From contig NZ_MTQN01000011.1 of the NCBI RefSeq assembly GCF_001984195.1, positions 248,001 through 312,000 of the forward strand: a stretch of DNA of 64,000 nt, read 5' to 3'. Numbering within the stretch: the first letter of the stretch is position 1; every line of letters begins with the position of its first letter. A model generated the notes under the pieces. That model searched no databases. It had not been told where the DNA came from and saw only the letters and a program-made list of their open reading frames with translations. The DNA is from Kribbella sp. ALI-6-A. GTDB lineage: Bacteria; Actinomycetota; Actinomycetes; Propionibacteriales; Kribbellaceae. Below are positions 8,383-16,351 of this stretch, piece by piece. Made by a program: the position numbers and the translations under genes.

Positions 8383-8574
8383 GGCAAGCTCATGGACGCT
8401 GACACCAGCCAGCGTTGCTGACGAATGAATTCCGGCTCGCTGGCAACCGGCTGCGGATGGGAATGCTCGTTTCAGACTGTGGTCCGCGACACACGGTCAT
8501 CTGTGAACAGGCGATGACAGGGGGTCACGACGGGCTCGTCAGGTGCGTACCTTGGCCTCGGGCATGCCAAAATG

Positions 8575-8600
8575 GGAATGATCCGAGCCGGCCGACCGTT
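8575..8600 (+). promoter_or_regulatory. Proximal sigma-R-type promoter of rbpA (GGAAT-N18-GTT)
   Basis: GGAAT at 8575-8579 and GTT at 8598-8600, again with 18 bases between. The flanking sequence GACCGTTGGCA is the same as at the distal copy. A start site near 8607 would give a leader of about 25 bases containing the GGAGG SD. In Streptomyces coelicolor rbpA is known to be sigma-R dependent, which supports the call. Confidence 0.7.
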
Positions 8601-8631
8601 GGCACGGATGACGAAATCTCGGAGGTTTGAC

Positions 8632-9018
8632 ATGTCTAATCGCGTTCTGCGTGGTTCGGGGCTGGGTGGGGTCAGCTTCGAGGACGACCGTGGCGTCGAG
8701 TTCGCGCCGCGCCAGATGATCACCTACGACTGCCCGCGCGGTCACGTGGTCGAGGTGACCATGGCGCACGACGCCGAGGTGCCCGCTGTCTGGGAGTGCC
8801 CGCACTGCGGCAGCGAGGCCGCCCGTTCGACCGGTGAGAAGCCGGAGCCGAAGCAGGAGAAGCCCGCCCGGACGCACTGGGACATGCTGCGCGAACGGCG
8901 GAGCATCTCCGAGCTCGAGGAACTGCTCGCCGAGCGCGTCCAGCTGCTGCGCAACGGCGAGATCGGTCCGGCGCACCTGCACCGGGCCCGCAACACCACA
9001 GGCAAGCGCACCGCCTGA
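8632..9018 (+). CDS. rbpA: RNA polymerase-binding protein RbpA
   Basis: An actinobacterial transcription factor that binds RNA polymerase and the principal sigma factor and helps open promoters. 128 residues, close to the family size. It opens MSNRVLRGSGLGGVSFEDDR, followed by a zinc-ribbon-like core with Cys and His in YDCPRGH and two Cys in WECPHCG. The C-terminal half (RTHWDMLRERRSISELEELL) is the sigma-interacting segment. The ATG at 8632 has GGAGG 6 bases upstream; an in-frame ATG at 8572 overlaps the promoter and is rejected. A perfect hairpin terminator follows. Confidence 0.96.
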   Translation: MSNRVLRGSGLGGVSFEDDRGVEFAPRQMITYDCPRGHVVEVTMAHDAEVPAVWECPHCGSEAARSTGEKPEPKQEKPARTHWDMLRERRSISELEELLAERVQLLRNGEIGPAHLHRARNTTGKRTA

Positions 9019-9030
9019 CCTCAGAACTCC

Positions 9031-9070
9031 CGAACGGGCCGTTCCGCAACGACGCGGAACGGCCCGTTCG
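9031..9070 (+). terminator. Hairpin terminator after rbpA
   Basis: A perfect 17-bp stem (9031-9047 with 9054-9070) and the loop AACGAC, beginning 12 bases after the rbpA stop. GC-rich without a clear U tract, as is common in actinobacteria. Bases 9071-9290 beyond it hold no feature I recognise. Confidence 0.8.
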
Positions 9071-9290
9071 CTGTGTTCCCGCTCACACCCCCGCGTCCCT
9101 CCAACAGCACCTCTCCCCGCCGAGCCCATTTGATGGGTCAGCCCCCGCCGTGGTGGGTTCCACCGCGTCATGCGGACCTTGAACCCGTCCGTCGTTGGGT
9201 TGACCGTCCAAATGCGGACGGCGGGACGGGGCTGGGGCCGGTGGTCTGGGCGGCGCCTCAGGGCGGGCAGTGGCAGGCCTGGCTGGGGCG

Positions 9291-9851
9291 TCAGCGGTCC
9301 TGGGGGCGTGGCGGCTGGTCCGGGTCGATGACCTCGCCCTGGATGACGTCGTCGTTGCGGCGGCGCTGGGCTTCGGCCTGATCAGGCGTGGGCGGGCGGT
9401 AGGTGCCGGGCATGAAGCCGGTGATCGGGTTGCCGCCGAGTTGGGCGACGATGCGGCGGCCGAGGAACGCCGACAGCGCGCGGCGGGCGAGCGGCCGGGT
9501 GAAGGGCAGGACGAAGAAGAAGCCGACGATGTCGGTGGCGAACCCGGGTGTGAGCAGCAGCGTGCCGCCGATCAGCAGCAGGGCGGCGTCGGCCAGCTCC
9601 TTGCCGGGCATCCGGCCGGTGTCCAGCGACGACTTCAGCGCCGCGAACGCCCGTCCTCCCTCGCGCTTGATCAGCCAGGCGCCGAGCGCGCTCTCGACCA
9701 GCAGCAACGCGACCGTCGGCCACCCACCGATCACCTGGCCGACCTGGATGATCACGTAGATCTCCACGATCGGGACCACCAGCAACGCCGCGGCGACGAA
9801 CCAGGGCAGGCCTCGGGTCTTCCGCGCGGGACTACCGGACACGTTGCTCAC
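9291..9851 (-). CDS. fxsA: FxsA family membrane protein
   Basis: Small membrane protein of the FxsA family; the E. coli member affects exclusion of phage T7 by F plasmid, but the role in actinobacteria is not known. 186 residues with membrane segments near 15-35 (LPWFVAAALLVVPIVEIYVI) and 80-105 (ADAALLLIGGTLLLTPGFAT, the family hallmark with the PGF turn). The tail is charged and proline-rich. It lies 33 bases after lnt on the same strand, a common pairing in actinobacteria. Confidence 0.88.
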   Translation of the reverse strand: MSNVSGSPARKTRGLPWFVAAALLVVPIVEIYVIIQVGQVIGGWPTVALLLVESALGAWLIKREGGRAFAALKSSLDTGRMPGKELADAALLLIGGTLLLTPGFATDIVGFFFVLPFTRPLARRALSAFLGRRIVAQLGGNPITGFMPGTYRPPTPDQAEAQRRRNDDVIQGEVIDPDQPPRPQDR

Positions 9852-9884
9852 GGTGCACCTCTCCTACTCCCCGCGCCGACCAGG

Positions 9885-11483
9885 TCAGACCGGTACCTTC
9901 TCAGGACTGGGGGTCGCGGCCGGCGGGGTGCCGGGGTCCGCCGGGCGGCGGGTGCGTCGCGCGACCAGCGCCAGCACTGCTCCCATGATCCCCAGGCCGG
10001 TCAAGAGCCACTGCGGCCAGCCGCCGAGCCGGGTCGCCAGCGTGAGCTGGTCACGGACCGGCACCGACGCGACGTACACGTCCGGCACGAACTGGCCCGA
10101 CTTGTGCTCAATCGTCCCGTCGGGCTGGATCACCCCGGAGATTCCGGACGTCGACGCGATCAGCACCGTCCGCCCGGTCTCGATCGCGCGCATCCGGGTG
10201 ATCGCGAACTGCTGCTCCGGCTGCCCGGTGCCGCCGTACGTCGCGTTGTTGGTCTGGACGACCAGGATCTGCGCGCCGCCCTTGGCCACGTCGGACACCA
10301 CGTCGTCGTACGCGAGCTCGAAGCAGATCAGGTCGCCGTAGGTGACCCCGTTGATCGGCATCAAGCCCGGGCCCACGCCGGGCGCGGTCTGCCGGCCGAC
10401 CATCTCCAGCCGCTTGATGTAGGGCAGCAGCTGGTCGCGGAAGGGGATGTACTCGCCGAACGGCACCGGGTGCCGCTTGGCGTAACGCTGCCCCGGACCG
10501 GTGGCCGGGTCCCAAACGATGCCGGTGGTCTGGCGTTCGTTCGGGCCAGGGCCTTCGGTCACCGCGCCGACCAGGATCGGGACCTGCACGGCCTGGACAG
10601 CGGTCTCGATGTCCCGCCGGGTCTCGGCGTCCTTGTACGGGTCGATGTCGGTCGAGTTCTCCGGCCAGATCACCACGTCCGGCTTGACCTGCGCGCCGGC
10701 CTCGACCTGCTTTTGCAGGTCCAGCGTCGCGTTCATGTGGTTCTTGGTCACGGTCCGGGCCCGGCCGAGGAACTCCAGGCCCTTGCCCGGCACGTTGCCC
10801 TGCACCATCGCCGCGGTCACGGACTTGCCGTTGCCCGCGGTCGAGAGCGTGATCAGCGAGCTGCCGCCGACGATCGCGATCCCGGCGACCACCGCAACCG
10901 CGCGCAGGCCGAGGCCGCTGCCGCGTCGCAGGACGGCGGCGTAGGCGAGCGCGCCGAGCAGCGCCACGACGAAGCTCAGCCCGGCGATCCCGACCAGCGA
11001 GGCGAGCTTGCCGAGCGGTGTGTCGGCGAACGCCCAGGCCAGCCGGCCCCACGGGAACCCGCCGAACGGCACCGACGCGGTCGCGAACTCGGTGGCCACC
11101 CACAGGCACGGGATCCACAACAACCACAGCTTGTGTTTGAGGACCTGGCCGGCGAACGCTCCGAAGACGGCGTAGAAAAGTCCCTCGAGGATCGCCAGCG
11201 CGATCGCGGCGTCGCCACCGATCACGCTGAGCCATGGCACCAGGACGGCGTAGTAGGTGATACCGAAGCCGGCGCCGACCAGGATGCCGCCCTTGACCGA
11301 GACGCCGTTCAGCGCGGCCAGGAACAGCGGTACGGCGACGACCGCGAGCCACGGATGGTCGTGCGGCTCGAAGGCGAGCCCGAGCAGGGCGCCCGCGCCG
11401 ATCGCCACCACGATCCTGGGCACCAGCCGTGCCAGGGCCTTCAACCGTTCCACTCGGGTCCCCTTCGCCTCACCGTCCGGCAC
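9885..11483 (-). CDS. lnt: Apolipoprotein N-acyltransferase
   Basis: Adds the third acyl chain to the N-terminal Cys of lipoproteins at the outer face of the membrane. 532 residues: several membrane segments in the first 200 residues, then a nitrilase-like catalytic domain. The expected Glu-Lys-Cys triad is visible as VIWPENSTDIDP (Glu), RYAKRHPVPFGEY (Lys) and GDLICFELAYDD (Cys). The last membrane helix is LLTGLGIMGAVLALVARR. The GTG at 11483 is used; no better ribosome site was found. The actinobacterial neighbour Ppm (dolichol-phosphate mannosyltransferase), often fused or adjacent, is not here. Confidence 0.92.
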   Translation of the reverse strand: MPDGEAKGTRVERLKALARLVPRIVVAIGAGALLGLAFEPHDHPWLAVVAVPLFLAALNGVSVKGGILVGAGFGITYYAVLVPWLSVIGGDAAIALAILEGLFYAVFGAFAGQVLKHKLWLLWIPCLWVATEFATASVPFGGFPWGRLAWAFADTPLGKLASLVGIAGLSFVVALLGALAYAAVLRRGSGLGLRAVAVVAGIAIVGGSSLITLSTAGNGKSVTAAMVQGNVPGKGLEFLGRARTVTKNHMNATLDLQKQVEAGAQVKPDVVIWPENSTDIDPYKDAETRRDIETAVQAVQVPILVGAVTEGPGPNERQTTGIVWDPATGPGQRYAKRHPVPFGEYIPFRDQLLPYIKRLEMVGRQTAPGVGPGLMPINGVTYGDLICFELAYDDVVSDVAKGGAQILVVQTNNATYGGTGQPEQQFAITRMRAIETGRTVLIASTSGISGVIQPDGTIEHKSGQFVPDVYVASVPVRDQLTLATRLGGWPQWLLTGLGIMGAVLALVARRTRRPADPGTPPAATPSPEKVPV

Positions 11484-12040
11484 CTACCGGTGCGTACGAC
11501 GGTACAGCGTGCGAAGTACCAGGAGAGATCCGGCAGAGATCCCGACGGTGTCGGTCAGCTCTCGGGACGGTGTTACGGCTCCGAACAGGCTCGGAAAGCG
11601 ACGGCCGGCACGAGCGGGGCCGAGGAGCGCGAGCGAGAGAGAGGAAAGAGGCTCGGCCGCCCTTCGGACCAACCGGCGGACCCGCTGGATGCGAGCCGCC
11701 CGGCTGTTGTCTACTGGGCGCCGAACCTCTTCCACCTCTGCCCCGCGGGGGGCTGTCCACCGGCGATCTCAGCCCCCGTCGACTCAAGCCTGGCACTGGC
11801 CTGGTCAGCGTCGCGGGATCATCCGGTGGCCGAACTTTGTGTGTCCGTTGAAAAAATGGACTCTGACGACTCCCAAAACGATGCTCGCTCGCAGCGGCGG
11901 TGTCAACCTCTGCGCCGCCTCCTTCAAGGCGTTGTAACACTTTCGGCTGTCCTCAAGGGAATAACGGTCGCGCGAAAGCGAAGTCACGTTACAGAGCCGT
12001 CTCGGCACGCCACGTGTTCGTTACCCAGGGCAACGAACTG
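11484..12040. other. 557-bp spacer between kal and lnt, no gene recognised
   Basis: Both neighbours are on the minus strand, so this should hold the end of the kam operon and the promoter of lnt. Seen: a weak hairpin GTTCGTT/AACGAAC (12016-12038) 3 bases after kal; an unusually A-rich patch near 11838-11880; and on the minus strand a TTGACA box (complement 11901-11906) 17 bases from CATCGT (complement 11878-11883), which would give lnt a leader near 390 bases. Short reading frames here have no ribosome site or family signal. A small RNA is possible but not shown. Confidence 0.4.
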
Positions 12041-12430
12041 TCACGCTACCGGGACAACGACCGTTCCCGTCGCACGGGTGATCAGCAGCGGCTCGGCCAG
12101 GACCTCGGCGGCCGACTCCGACTTGTCCGGCCGCCCGCGGCAGACGACGTGGGCGGCGAACTCGAGCTCCCGGCTGCGGGTCCCGACCCGGGAGATCGTC
12201 GCCGTCACCTCGACCATGTCGCCGGCCCGCAGCGGCTGCACGAACTGCACGTCGGAGTAGGAAGCGAAAAGACCTTCATCTCCGTCGGCCCGGATGCAGA
12301 CCTCGGTCGCGACGTCACCGAACAGGCCGAGCACGTACGCGCCGTCGACCAGGTGCCCGGCGTAGTGCGCGTGGCTGTACGGCACGTACCGGCGGTGGGT
12401 GACCGACAGACCGACCTCGGCCTTGCTCAT
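12041..12430 (-). CDS. kal: 3-aminobutyryl-CoA ammonia lyase
   Basis: Converts 3-aminobutyryl-CoA to crotonyl-CoA and ammonia, the last lysine-specific step of the lysine fermentation pathway. 129 residues, the usual size, with a hotdog-type fold. The visible pattern is YVPYSHAHYAGHLVDGAYVL at the N-terminus and the core GDVATEVCIRADGDEGLFAS. The ATG at 12430 overlaps the kamE stop (ATGA), with AGGAGA upstream. Last gene of the kdd-to-kal operon. The hotdog fold alone would suggest only a thioesterase or dehydratase; the kam context fixes the assignment. Confidence 0.85.
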   Translation of the reverse strand: MSKAEVGLSVTHRRYVPYSHAHYAGHLVDGAYVLGLFGDVATEVCIRADGDEGLFASYSDVQFVQPLRAGDMVEVTATISRVGTRSRELEFAAHVVCRGRPDKSESAAEVLAEPLLITRATGTVVVPVA

Positions 12431-13185
12431 GCGCTTCTCCTGTTCGGGGTGCGGATCCGGCGGGTGACCAGGACGTCGACCAGGTAGCTGGCCACCTCGC
12501 CCGGCGTCGTGCCGCGGCCGAAGACCCGGTCGACGCCGAGCTCGCCGGCCATCTGCTCGGTGAAACGGGGGCCTCCGGCAACCAAAATCGGGCGGGACTC
12601 CTCGGGATAGGCCTCGCGGAAGGCGGCCGACATCTCCTTGGTGTTCAGCACGTGCGCCTCGCGCTGGGTGACCACCTGGGAGACCAGGATCGCGTCCGCC
12701 TCCTCGGCCTTGGCGCGCCGGACCAGCTCCGGTACGGCGACCTGGGCGCCGAGGTTGACCACCTTCAGCTCCCGGTAGTACTCCAGGCCCTTCTCCCCCG
12801 CGAAGCCCTTGATGTTCATGATCGCGTCGATGCCGACGGTGTGCGCGTCGGTGCCGATGCACGCGCCGACCACGGTCAGCCGGCGGCGCAGTCCCTTGCG
12901 GATGGCAAGGTTCGCGTCCTTCGGCGACAGCAGTGGGTAGTCACGCTCGATCACCTCGACCTTGTCGGTGTCGACCAGGTGGTTGACCGGGCCGTAGACG
13001 ACGAAGAAGGTGAAGTCCGGCCCCATCGGCTTGGCGTGCACGACCAGCGCGGGGTCCATGCCCATCTTGTTGGCCAGCTGCACCGCCGCGCCCTCGGCCC
13101 GCTTGTCGTGCGAGATCGGCAGCGTGAACGACATCTGGACCATGCCGTCGCCCGTGGTGTCGCCGTACGGCCTGATGATGCTCAC
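12427..13185 (-). CDS. kamE: Lysine 5,6-aminomutase beta subunit (cobalamin/PLP-binding)
   Basis: With KamD it moves the terminal amino group of beta-lysine (or D-lysine) using adenosylcobalamin and PLP. 252 residues. The cobalamin motif Asp-x-His-x-x-Gly is GTDAHTVGID with His115 as cobalt ligand. Lys126 in MNIKGFAG lies 11 residues later, the same spacing as His133/Lys144 in the clostridial beta subunit, where the lysine holds PLP. The rest is a Rossmann-like B12 domain. The GTG start overlaps the kamD stop (GTGA) and its SD GAGGAGG lies inside the end of kamD. Confidence 0.95.
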   Translation of the reverse strand: MSIIRPYGDTTGDGMVQMSFTLPISHDKRAEGAAVQLANKMGMDPALVVHAKPMGPDFTFFVVYGPVNHLVDTDKVEVIERDYPLLSPKDANLAIRKGLRRRLTVVGACIGTDAHTVGIDAIMNIKGFAGEKGLEYYRELKVVNLGAQVAVPELVRRAKAEEADAILVSQVVTQREAHVLNTKEMSAAFREAYPEESRPILVAGGPRFTEQMAGELGVDRVFGRGTTPGEVASYLVDVLVTRRIRTPNRRSA

Positions 13186-14750
13186 TGCGCCTCCTCGAGC
13201 AACTCGATCGCCGGGTTGTAGTACGCCGCAGAGCGCTTCGCCACTCCGTCCAGGCCACGCCCCGCGTCCTGCGGCCGCTTCATCAGCCCGAACGTGCCGT
13301 CGCCGATCGCGTTCAGCAGACCGTCGTCGACGATCTTCTCCAACAGCTCCACCGACTCCCCCAGCACCTGCCGGGCCCGGTTGGCGATGAAGCCGTCCGG
13401 CGCCGGGTGGAAATCCTCATGAAGGTTGCCGGCAGCACCTAAGACGTAGCGCACGTTCTGCAGCGCCAGGTCGCGGTCGGAGATCCACGGGGTGACCACG
13501 GCCTCGGTCATCATGCCGACCAGCAGGATGCCCTGGCCGGTCATCGCGCCGACCAGGTTGAAGAAACCGTCCAGCAGGTAGCCGCGGAACACGTCACCGG
13601 TCATGTGCCGGGTCGGCGGCATCCACTTCAGCGGCGCGTCCGGGAACAGCTGACGGGCCAGCATCGCGTGCGCCAGCTCCAGCCGGAACGAGTCCGGGAT
13701 CTCCGGAGTGATCTCGAACGCGTGCCCCAGGCCGAGCTGCCAGTCCTCCAGCCCCGCCTCCTTGGCGAAGTACTCGTTCAGCAGTTGCGACACCGTGACC
13801 GTGTGCGCCGCCTCGACGGCGTCCGCGGTGGTCAGGTAGTTGTCCTCGCCGGTGTTGATGATGATCCCGGCCCGGGCGTGGATCTGGCGGCTGAACCGCT
13901 GGTCGACGAAGGTGCGGATCGGGTTGATGTCGCGGAACAGAATCCCGTACATCGAGTCGTTCAGCATCATGTCGAGGCGCTGCAGACCGGCCAGCGTGGC
14001 GATCTCCGGCATGCACAGCCCGGACGCGTAGTTGGTCAGCCGGATGTAGCGGCCGAGCTCGCGCGACGACTCGTCCAGCGCCGCGCGCATCAGCCGGAAG
14101 TTCTCCTGCGTCGCATAGGTGCCGGCGAAGCCCTCGCGGGTCGCGCCCTCGGGCACGTAGTCGAGCAGCGACTGCCCGGTCGACCGGATCACCGCGATGA
14201 TGTCGGCACCGGCCCGGGCGGCCGCCTGGGCCTGCGGGATGTCCTCGTAGATGTCGCCGGTGGCAACGATCAGGTAGATCCACGGCCGCTGCTCGGGATC
14301 GCCGTGCTTGGCGATCAGCCGGTCCCGCTCGCGGCGCCGCGCGTCCACCTTCCTCAGCCCACCGGCTGCTGCCTTGCGCGCCGCGGCACGAGCCCGTACG
14401 GCGTCCCGCCCCTCCGGCAGCCGGAAGGTGACCGACCCCGACGCCGCCTTCTGCGCCAGCACCGCCAGGTCCTCGGCCTCGCCCCGGACCAGCGCGTCCC
14501 ACACCGGCAGCGCCAGCCCGTGCTCCAGGCCGACGTCGGCCCGAACGGTGTCGGCCAGCCGGTTCACCCACGGGATGCCCTCGGAGTCCGCACCGGCCAG
14601 GCCGGCCAGGCGCAGCACGGCCCGCTCGACCGAGACCGTGGTGTGCTGCCGGGCGATGTTCACGATCGGCTTGCCCGCCTTGCGCGCCAGGCTGCGCGCC
14701 TTCCGGACGGTGACCGGATCGAGGTCGAGCTTTTTCACCGCACGCGTCAC
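13182..14750 (-). CDS. kamD: Lysine 5,6-aminomutase alpha subunit
   Basis: Large subunit with the TIM barrel that contributes to the PLP and cobalamin binding site; partner of KamE. 522 residues (the clostridial protein is about 516). Recognisable stretches: KAGKPIVNIARQHTTVSVER near the N-terminus, IYLIVATGDIYEDIPQAQAA, RLTNYASGLCMPEIA and MPPTRHMTGDVFRGYLLDG. The GTG at 14750 is chosen: it overlaps the amidohydrolase stop as GTGA and has AAGGA 8 bases upstream. The ATG at 14759 would place that SD against the start codon. No kamB or kamC genes are present. Confidence 0.95.
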   Translation of the reverse strand: MTRAVKKLDLDPVTVRKARSLARKAGKPIVNIARQHTTVSVERAVLRLAGLAGADSEGIPWVNRLADTVRADVGLEHGLALPVWDALVRGEAEDLAVLAQKAASGSVTFRLPEGRDAVRARAAARKAAAGGLRKVDARRRERDRLIAKHGDPEQRPWIYLIVATGDIYEDIPQAQAAARAGADIIAVIRSTGQSLLDYVPEGATREGFAGTYATQENFRLMRAALDESSRELGRYIRLTNYASGLCMPEIATLAGLQRLDMMLNDSMYGILFRDINPIRTFVDQRFSRQIHARAGIIINTGEDNYLTTADAVEAAHTVTVSQLLNEYFAKEAGLEDWQLGLGHAFEITPEIPDSFRLELAHAMLARQLFPDAPLKWMPPTRHMTGDVFRGYLLDGFFNLVGAMTGQGILLVGMMTEAVVTPWISDRDLALQNVRYVLGAAGNLHEDFHPAPDGFIANRARQVLGESVELLEKIVDDGLLNAIGDGTFGLMKRPQDAGRGLDGVAKRSAAYYNPAIELLEEAQ

Positions 14751-16348
14751 TGGGACCATCCTTCGGAGTCGTACACCAGCCGACCACCGACGGCGGTCCG
14801 CAGACAGCTCGGCAGCACGGCCGGGTCGCTGAGATCGGGCAGCACCGGTACGCCGGCGCCCGGGTCGGTCGACCAGGCCGCGACCCGCGGGTCGGGCGTC
14901 TGGACGACGAGGTCGGCGTCGATCTCCCACACCGCGTACGTCGAAGCGGAGCCCGGCGCCAGCACGCCGGCGTCGTCGATCCCGGCAGCCCGCCAGCCAC
15001 CCCGCGTGTGCGCCTGGAACGCGGCCCGGACGGTGATCCGCTCCGCCTCGGTGTGGTGGAACGCGGCCGCCCGCACGGCTTCCCAGCCCCCGAGCGAGGT
15101 CACCGGCGCGTCCGACCCGAAGGCCAGCACGACGCCGGCCCGCTGGAGCGTGCCGAAGGGATTCATGCCCTCCCAGCGGTCACCGACGCGCTCGGCGTAC
15201 ATGCCGTCCGGACCACCCCAGTGGCCGTCGAACATCGGCTGCACGCTGGCCACGACGCCACACTTCGCCAGCGTCGCGACGACCGCGGCGTCCGGCATCT
15301 CGACGTGCTCGAGACGGTGCCGCGCGGCCAGCAGCGCCGGGACACCGACCTTCTCGGCCGCCAGCTCGAAGCCGCGGGCGATGTTGTCGAGGGCAAGGTC
15401 TCCGATGCAGTGGAAGCCCGCCTGGACACCCTTCTCGGTGCAGGCGATCACGTGCTCGGCGATCTGCTCCGGGGTGAGGTACGCGTGCCCGCGGTGATCC
15501 GCGCGATCGGCGTACGGCGCTCGCAGCGCGGCCGTGCGTGAGCCCAGCGCGCCGTCGGCGTTCAGGTCACCGGCCAGACCCGCCAGCCCGTACTGGGTGA
15601 CGTTGTCGAAGACTCCCGTCTCGCCCCAGTACAAGGTTGCCGACAGCCCCAATTCCTCCGCGGCCTGCCGGACCAGCGGCAGCTCCCATACCGGCCCGAT
15701 GTGCGGCGCGGCCATCTCGTGGAAGGCACCGATCCCCCGCTCGGCCATCGCCTTCACCGCGGCGCGGGCGTAGGCCAGACGCTGGTCGGCGCCGGCCAGT
15801 TCGCTCAACACATCCCGTACGGCGTGGTGCGCGTCCCGCTCGACCCGTCCGCTCGCGTCGTATCCAGCCTGGCCGGCGAGCCCGTCGACCGCAGCCGCGA
15901 GCGAGGACGAGATGACGCCGGAGTGACCGTCGACGCGGGACAGGTAGACCCTGCGGCCGCCACCGGCGCGGTCGAGCTCCTCGGCCGTCGGCGGCCGGCC
16001 CTCGGGCCACTTGGTCTCGTCCCAGCCCGCGCCGTCGATCACCGTGTCCGGGGCGAGCCGTCCGGCGTACGCCGCCAGCCGATCGAGGGCTTCGGTCAGG
16101 CTGGTGGTGCCGATCAGATCGAGGCCGGTCAGCAGGGCACCGGTCTGCGCGGTGTGGACGTGGGCGTCGACGAACGCGGGCGTGACGAGCTTGCCCTGCA
16201 GGTCGATCACCTCGTCCGCACCGTTCGCGTACGACGACGCGCTGCTGTCGTCGCCGAGCCAGGTGATCACACCGTCGTCGAAGGCGATCGCGGTGGCGTG
16301 GGGGTCGGCGGGTGAGTAGACGGATCCGTTCGTCAGAAGTGTGCGCAC
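14747..16348 (-). CDS. Amidohydrolase family 3 (YtcJ-like)
   Basis: Metal-dependent hydrolase of the amidohydrolase superfamily, 533 residues. It has the first metal motif VDAHVHTAQTG (about 61-71), later His residues in FHCIGDLALDNI and HRLEHVEMPDA, and the terminal Asp in FGSDAPVTSLGGW. The substrate is unknown; relatives hydrolyse C-N bonds of amides, hydantoins or cyclic compounds. It sits between kdd (3-bp gap) and kamD (GTGA overlap), so it belongs to the lysine operon. That position suggests it acts on a lysine-pathway compound such as a lactam or N-acyl form of a diamino acid, which is inference. Confidence 0.85.
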   Translation of the reverse strand: MRTLLTNGSVYSPADPHATAIAFDDGVITWLGDDSSASSYANGADEVIDLQGKLVTPAFVDAHVHTAQTGALLTGLDLIGTTSLTEALDRLAAYAGRLAPDTVIDGAGWDETKWPEGRPPTAEELDRAGGGRRVYLSRVDGHSGVISSSLAAAVDGLAGQAGYDASGRVERDAHHAVRDVLSELAGADQRLAYARAAVKAMAERGIGAFHEMAAPHIGPVWELPLVRQAAEELGLSATLYWGETGVFDNVTQYGLAGLAGDLNADGALGSRTAALRAPYADRADHRGHAYLTPEQIAEHVIACTEKGVQAGFHCIGDLALDNIARGFELAAEKVGVPALLAARHRLEHVEMPDAAVVATLAKCGVVASVQPMFDGHWGGPDGMYAERVGDRWEGMNPFGTLQRAGVVLAFGSDAPVTSLGGWEAVRAAAFHHTEAERITVRAAFQAHTRGGWRAAGIDDAGVLAPGSASTYAVWEIDADLVVQTPDPRVAAWSTDPGAGVPVLPDLSDPAVLPSCLRTAVGGRLVYDSEGWSQ

Positions 16349-16351
16349 GGG

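Noticed and set aside
8572-8631. Longer RbpA starting at the ATG at 8572
   Set aside because: That ATG lies inside the sigma-R promoter, and RbpA proteins begin at the MSNRVLRG-type sequence.
9071-9290. Repeated ATGCGGAC words and AACCC/GGGTT complement after the rbpA terminator
   Set aside because: Too short and imperfect to call a structured RNA or repeat element.
11805-12008. 67-codon minus-strand frame in the spacer between kal and lnt
   Set aside because: No ribosome site, no family resemblance, and it overlaps the candidate promoter.
9270-12260. 996-codon plus-strand frame opposite fxsA and lnt
   Set aside because: Shadow of clearly recognised genes; runs through the non-coding spacer without domain content.
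14751-14759. ATG at 14759 as the kamD start
   Set aside because: It abuts the only SD sequence; the GTG at 14750 has normal spacing and a GTGA overlap.
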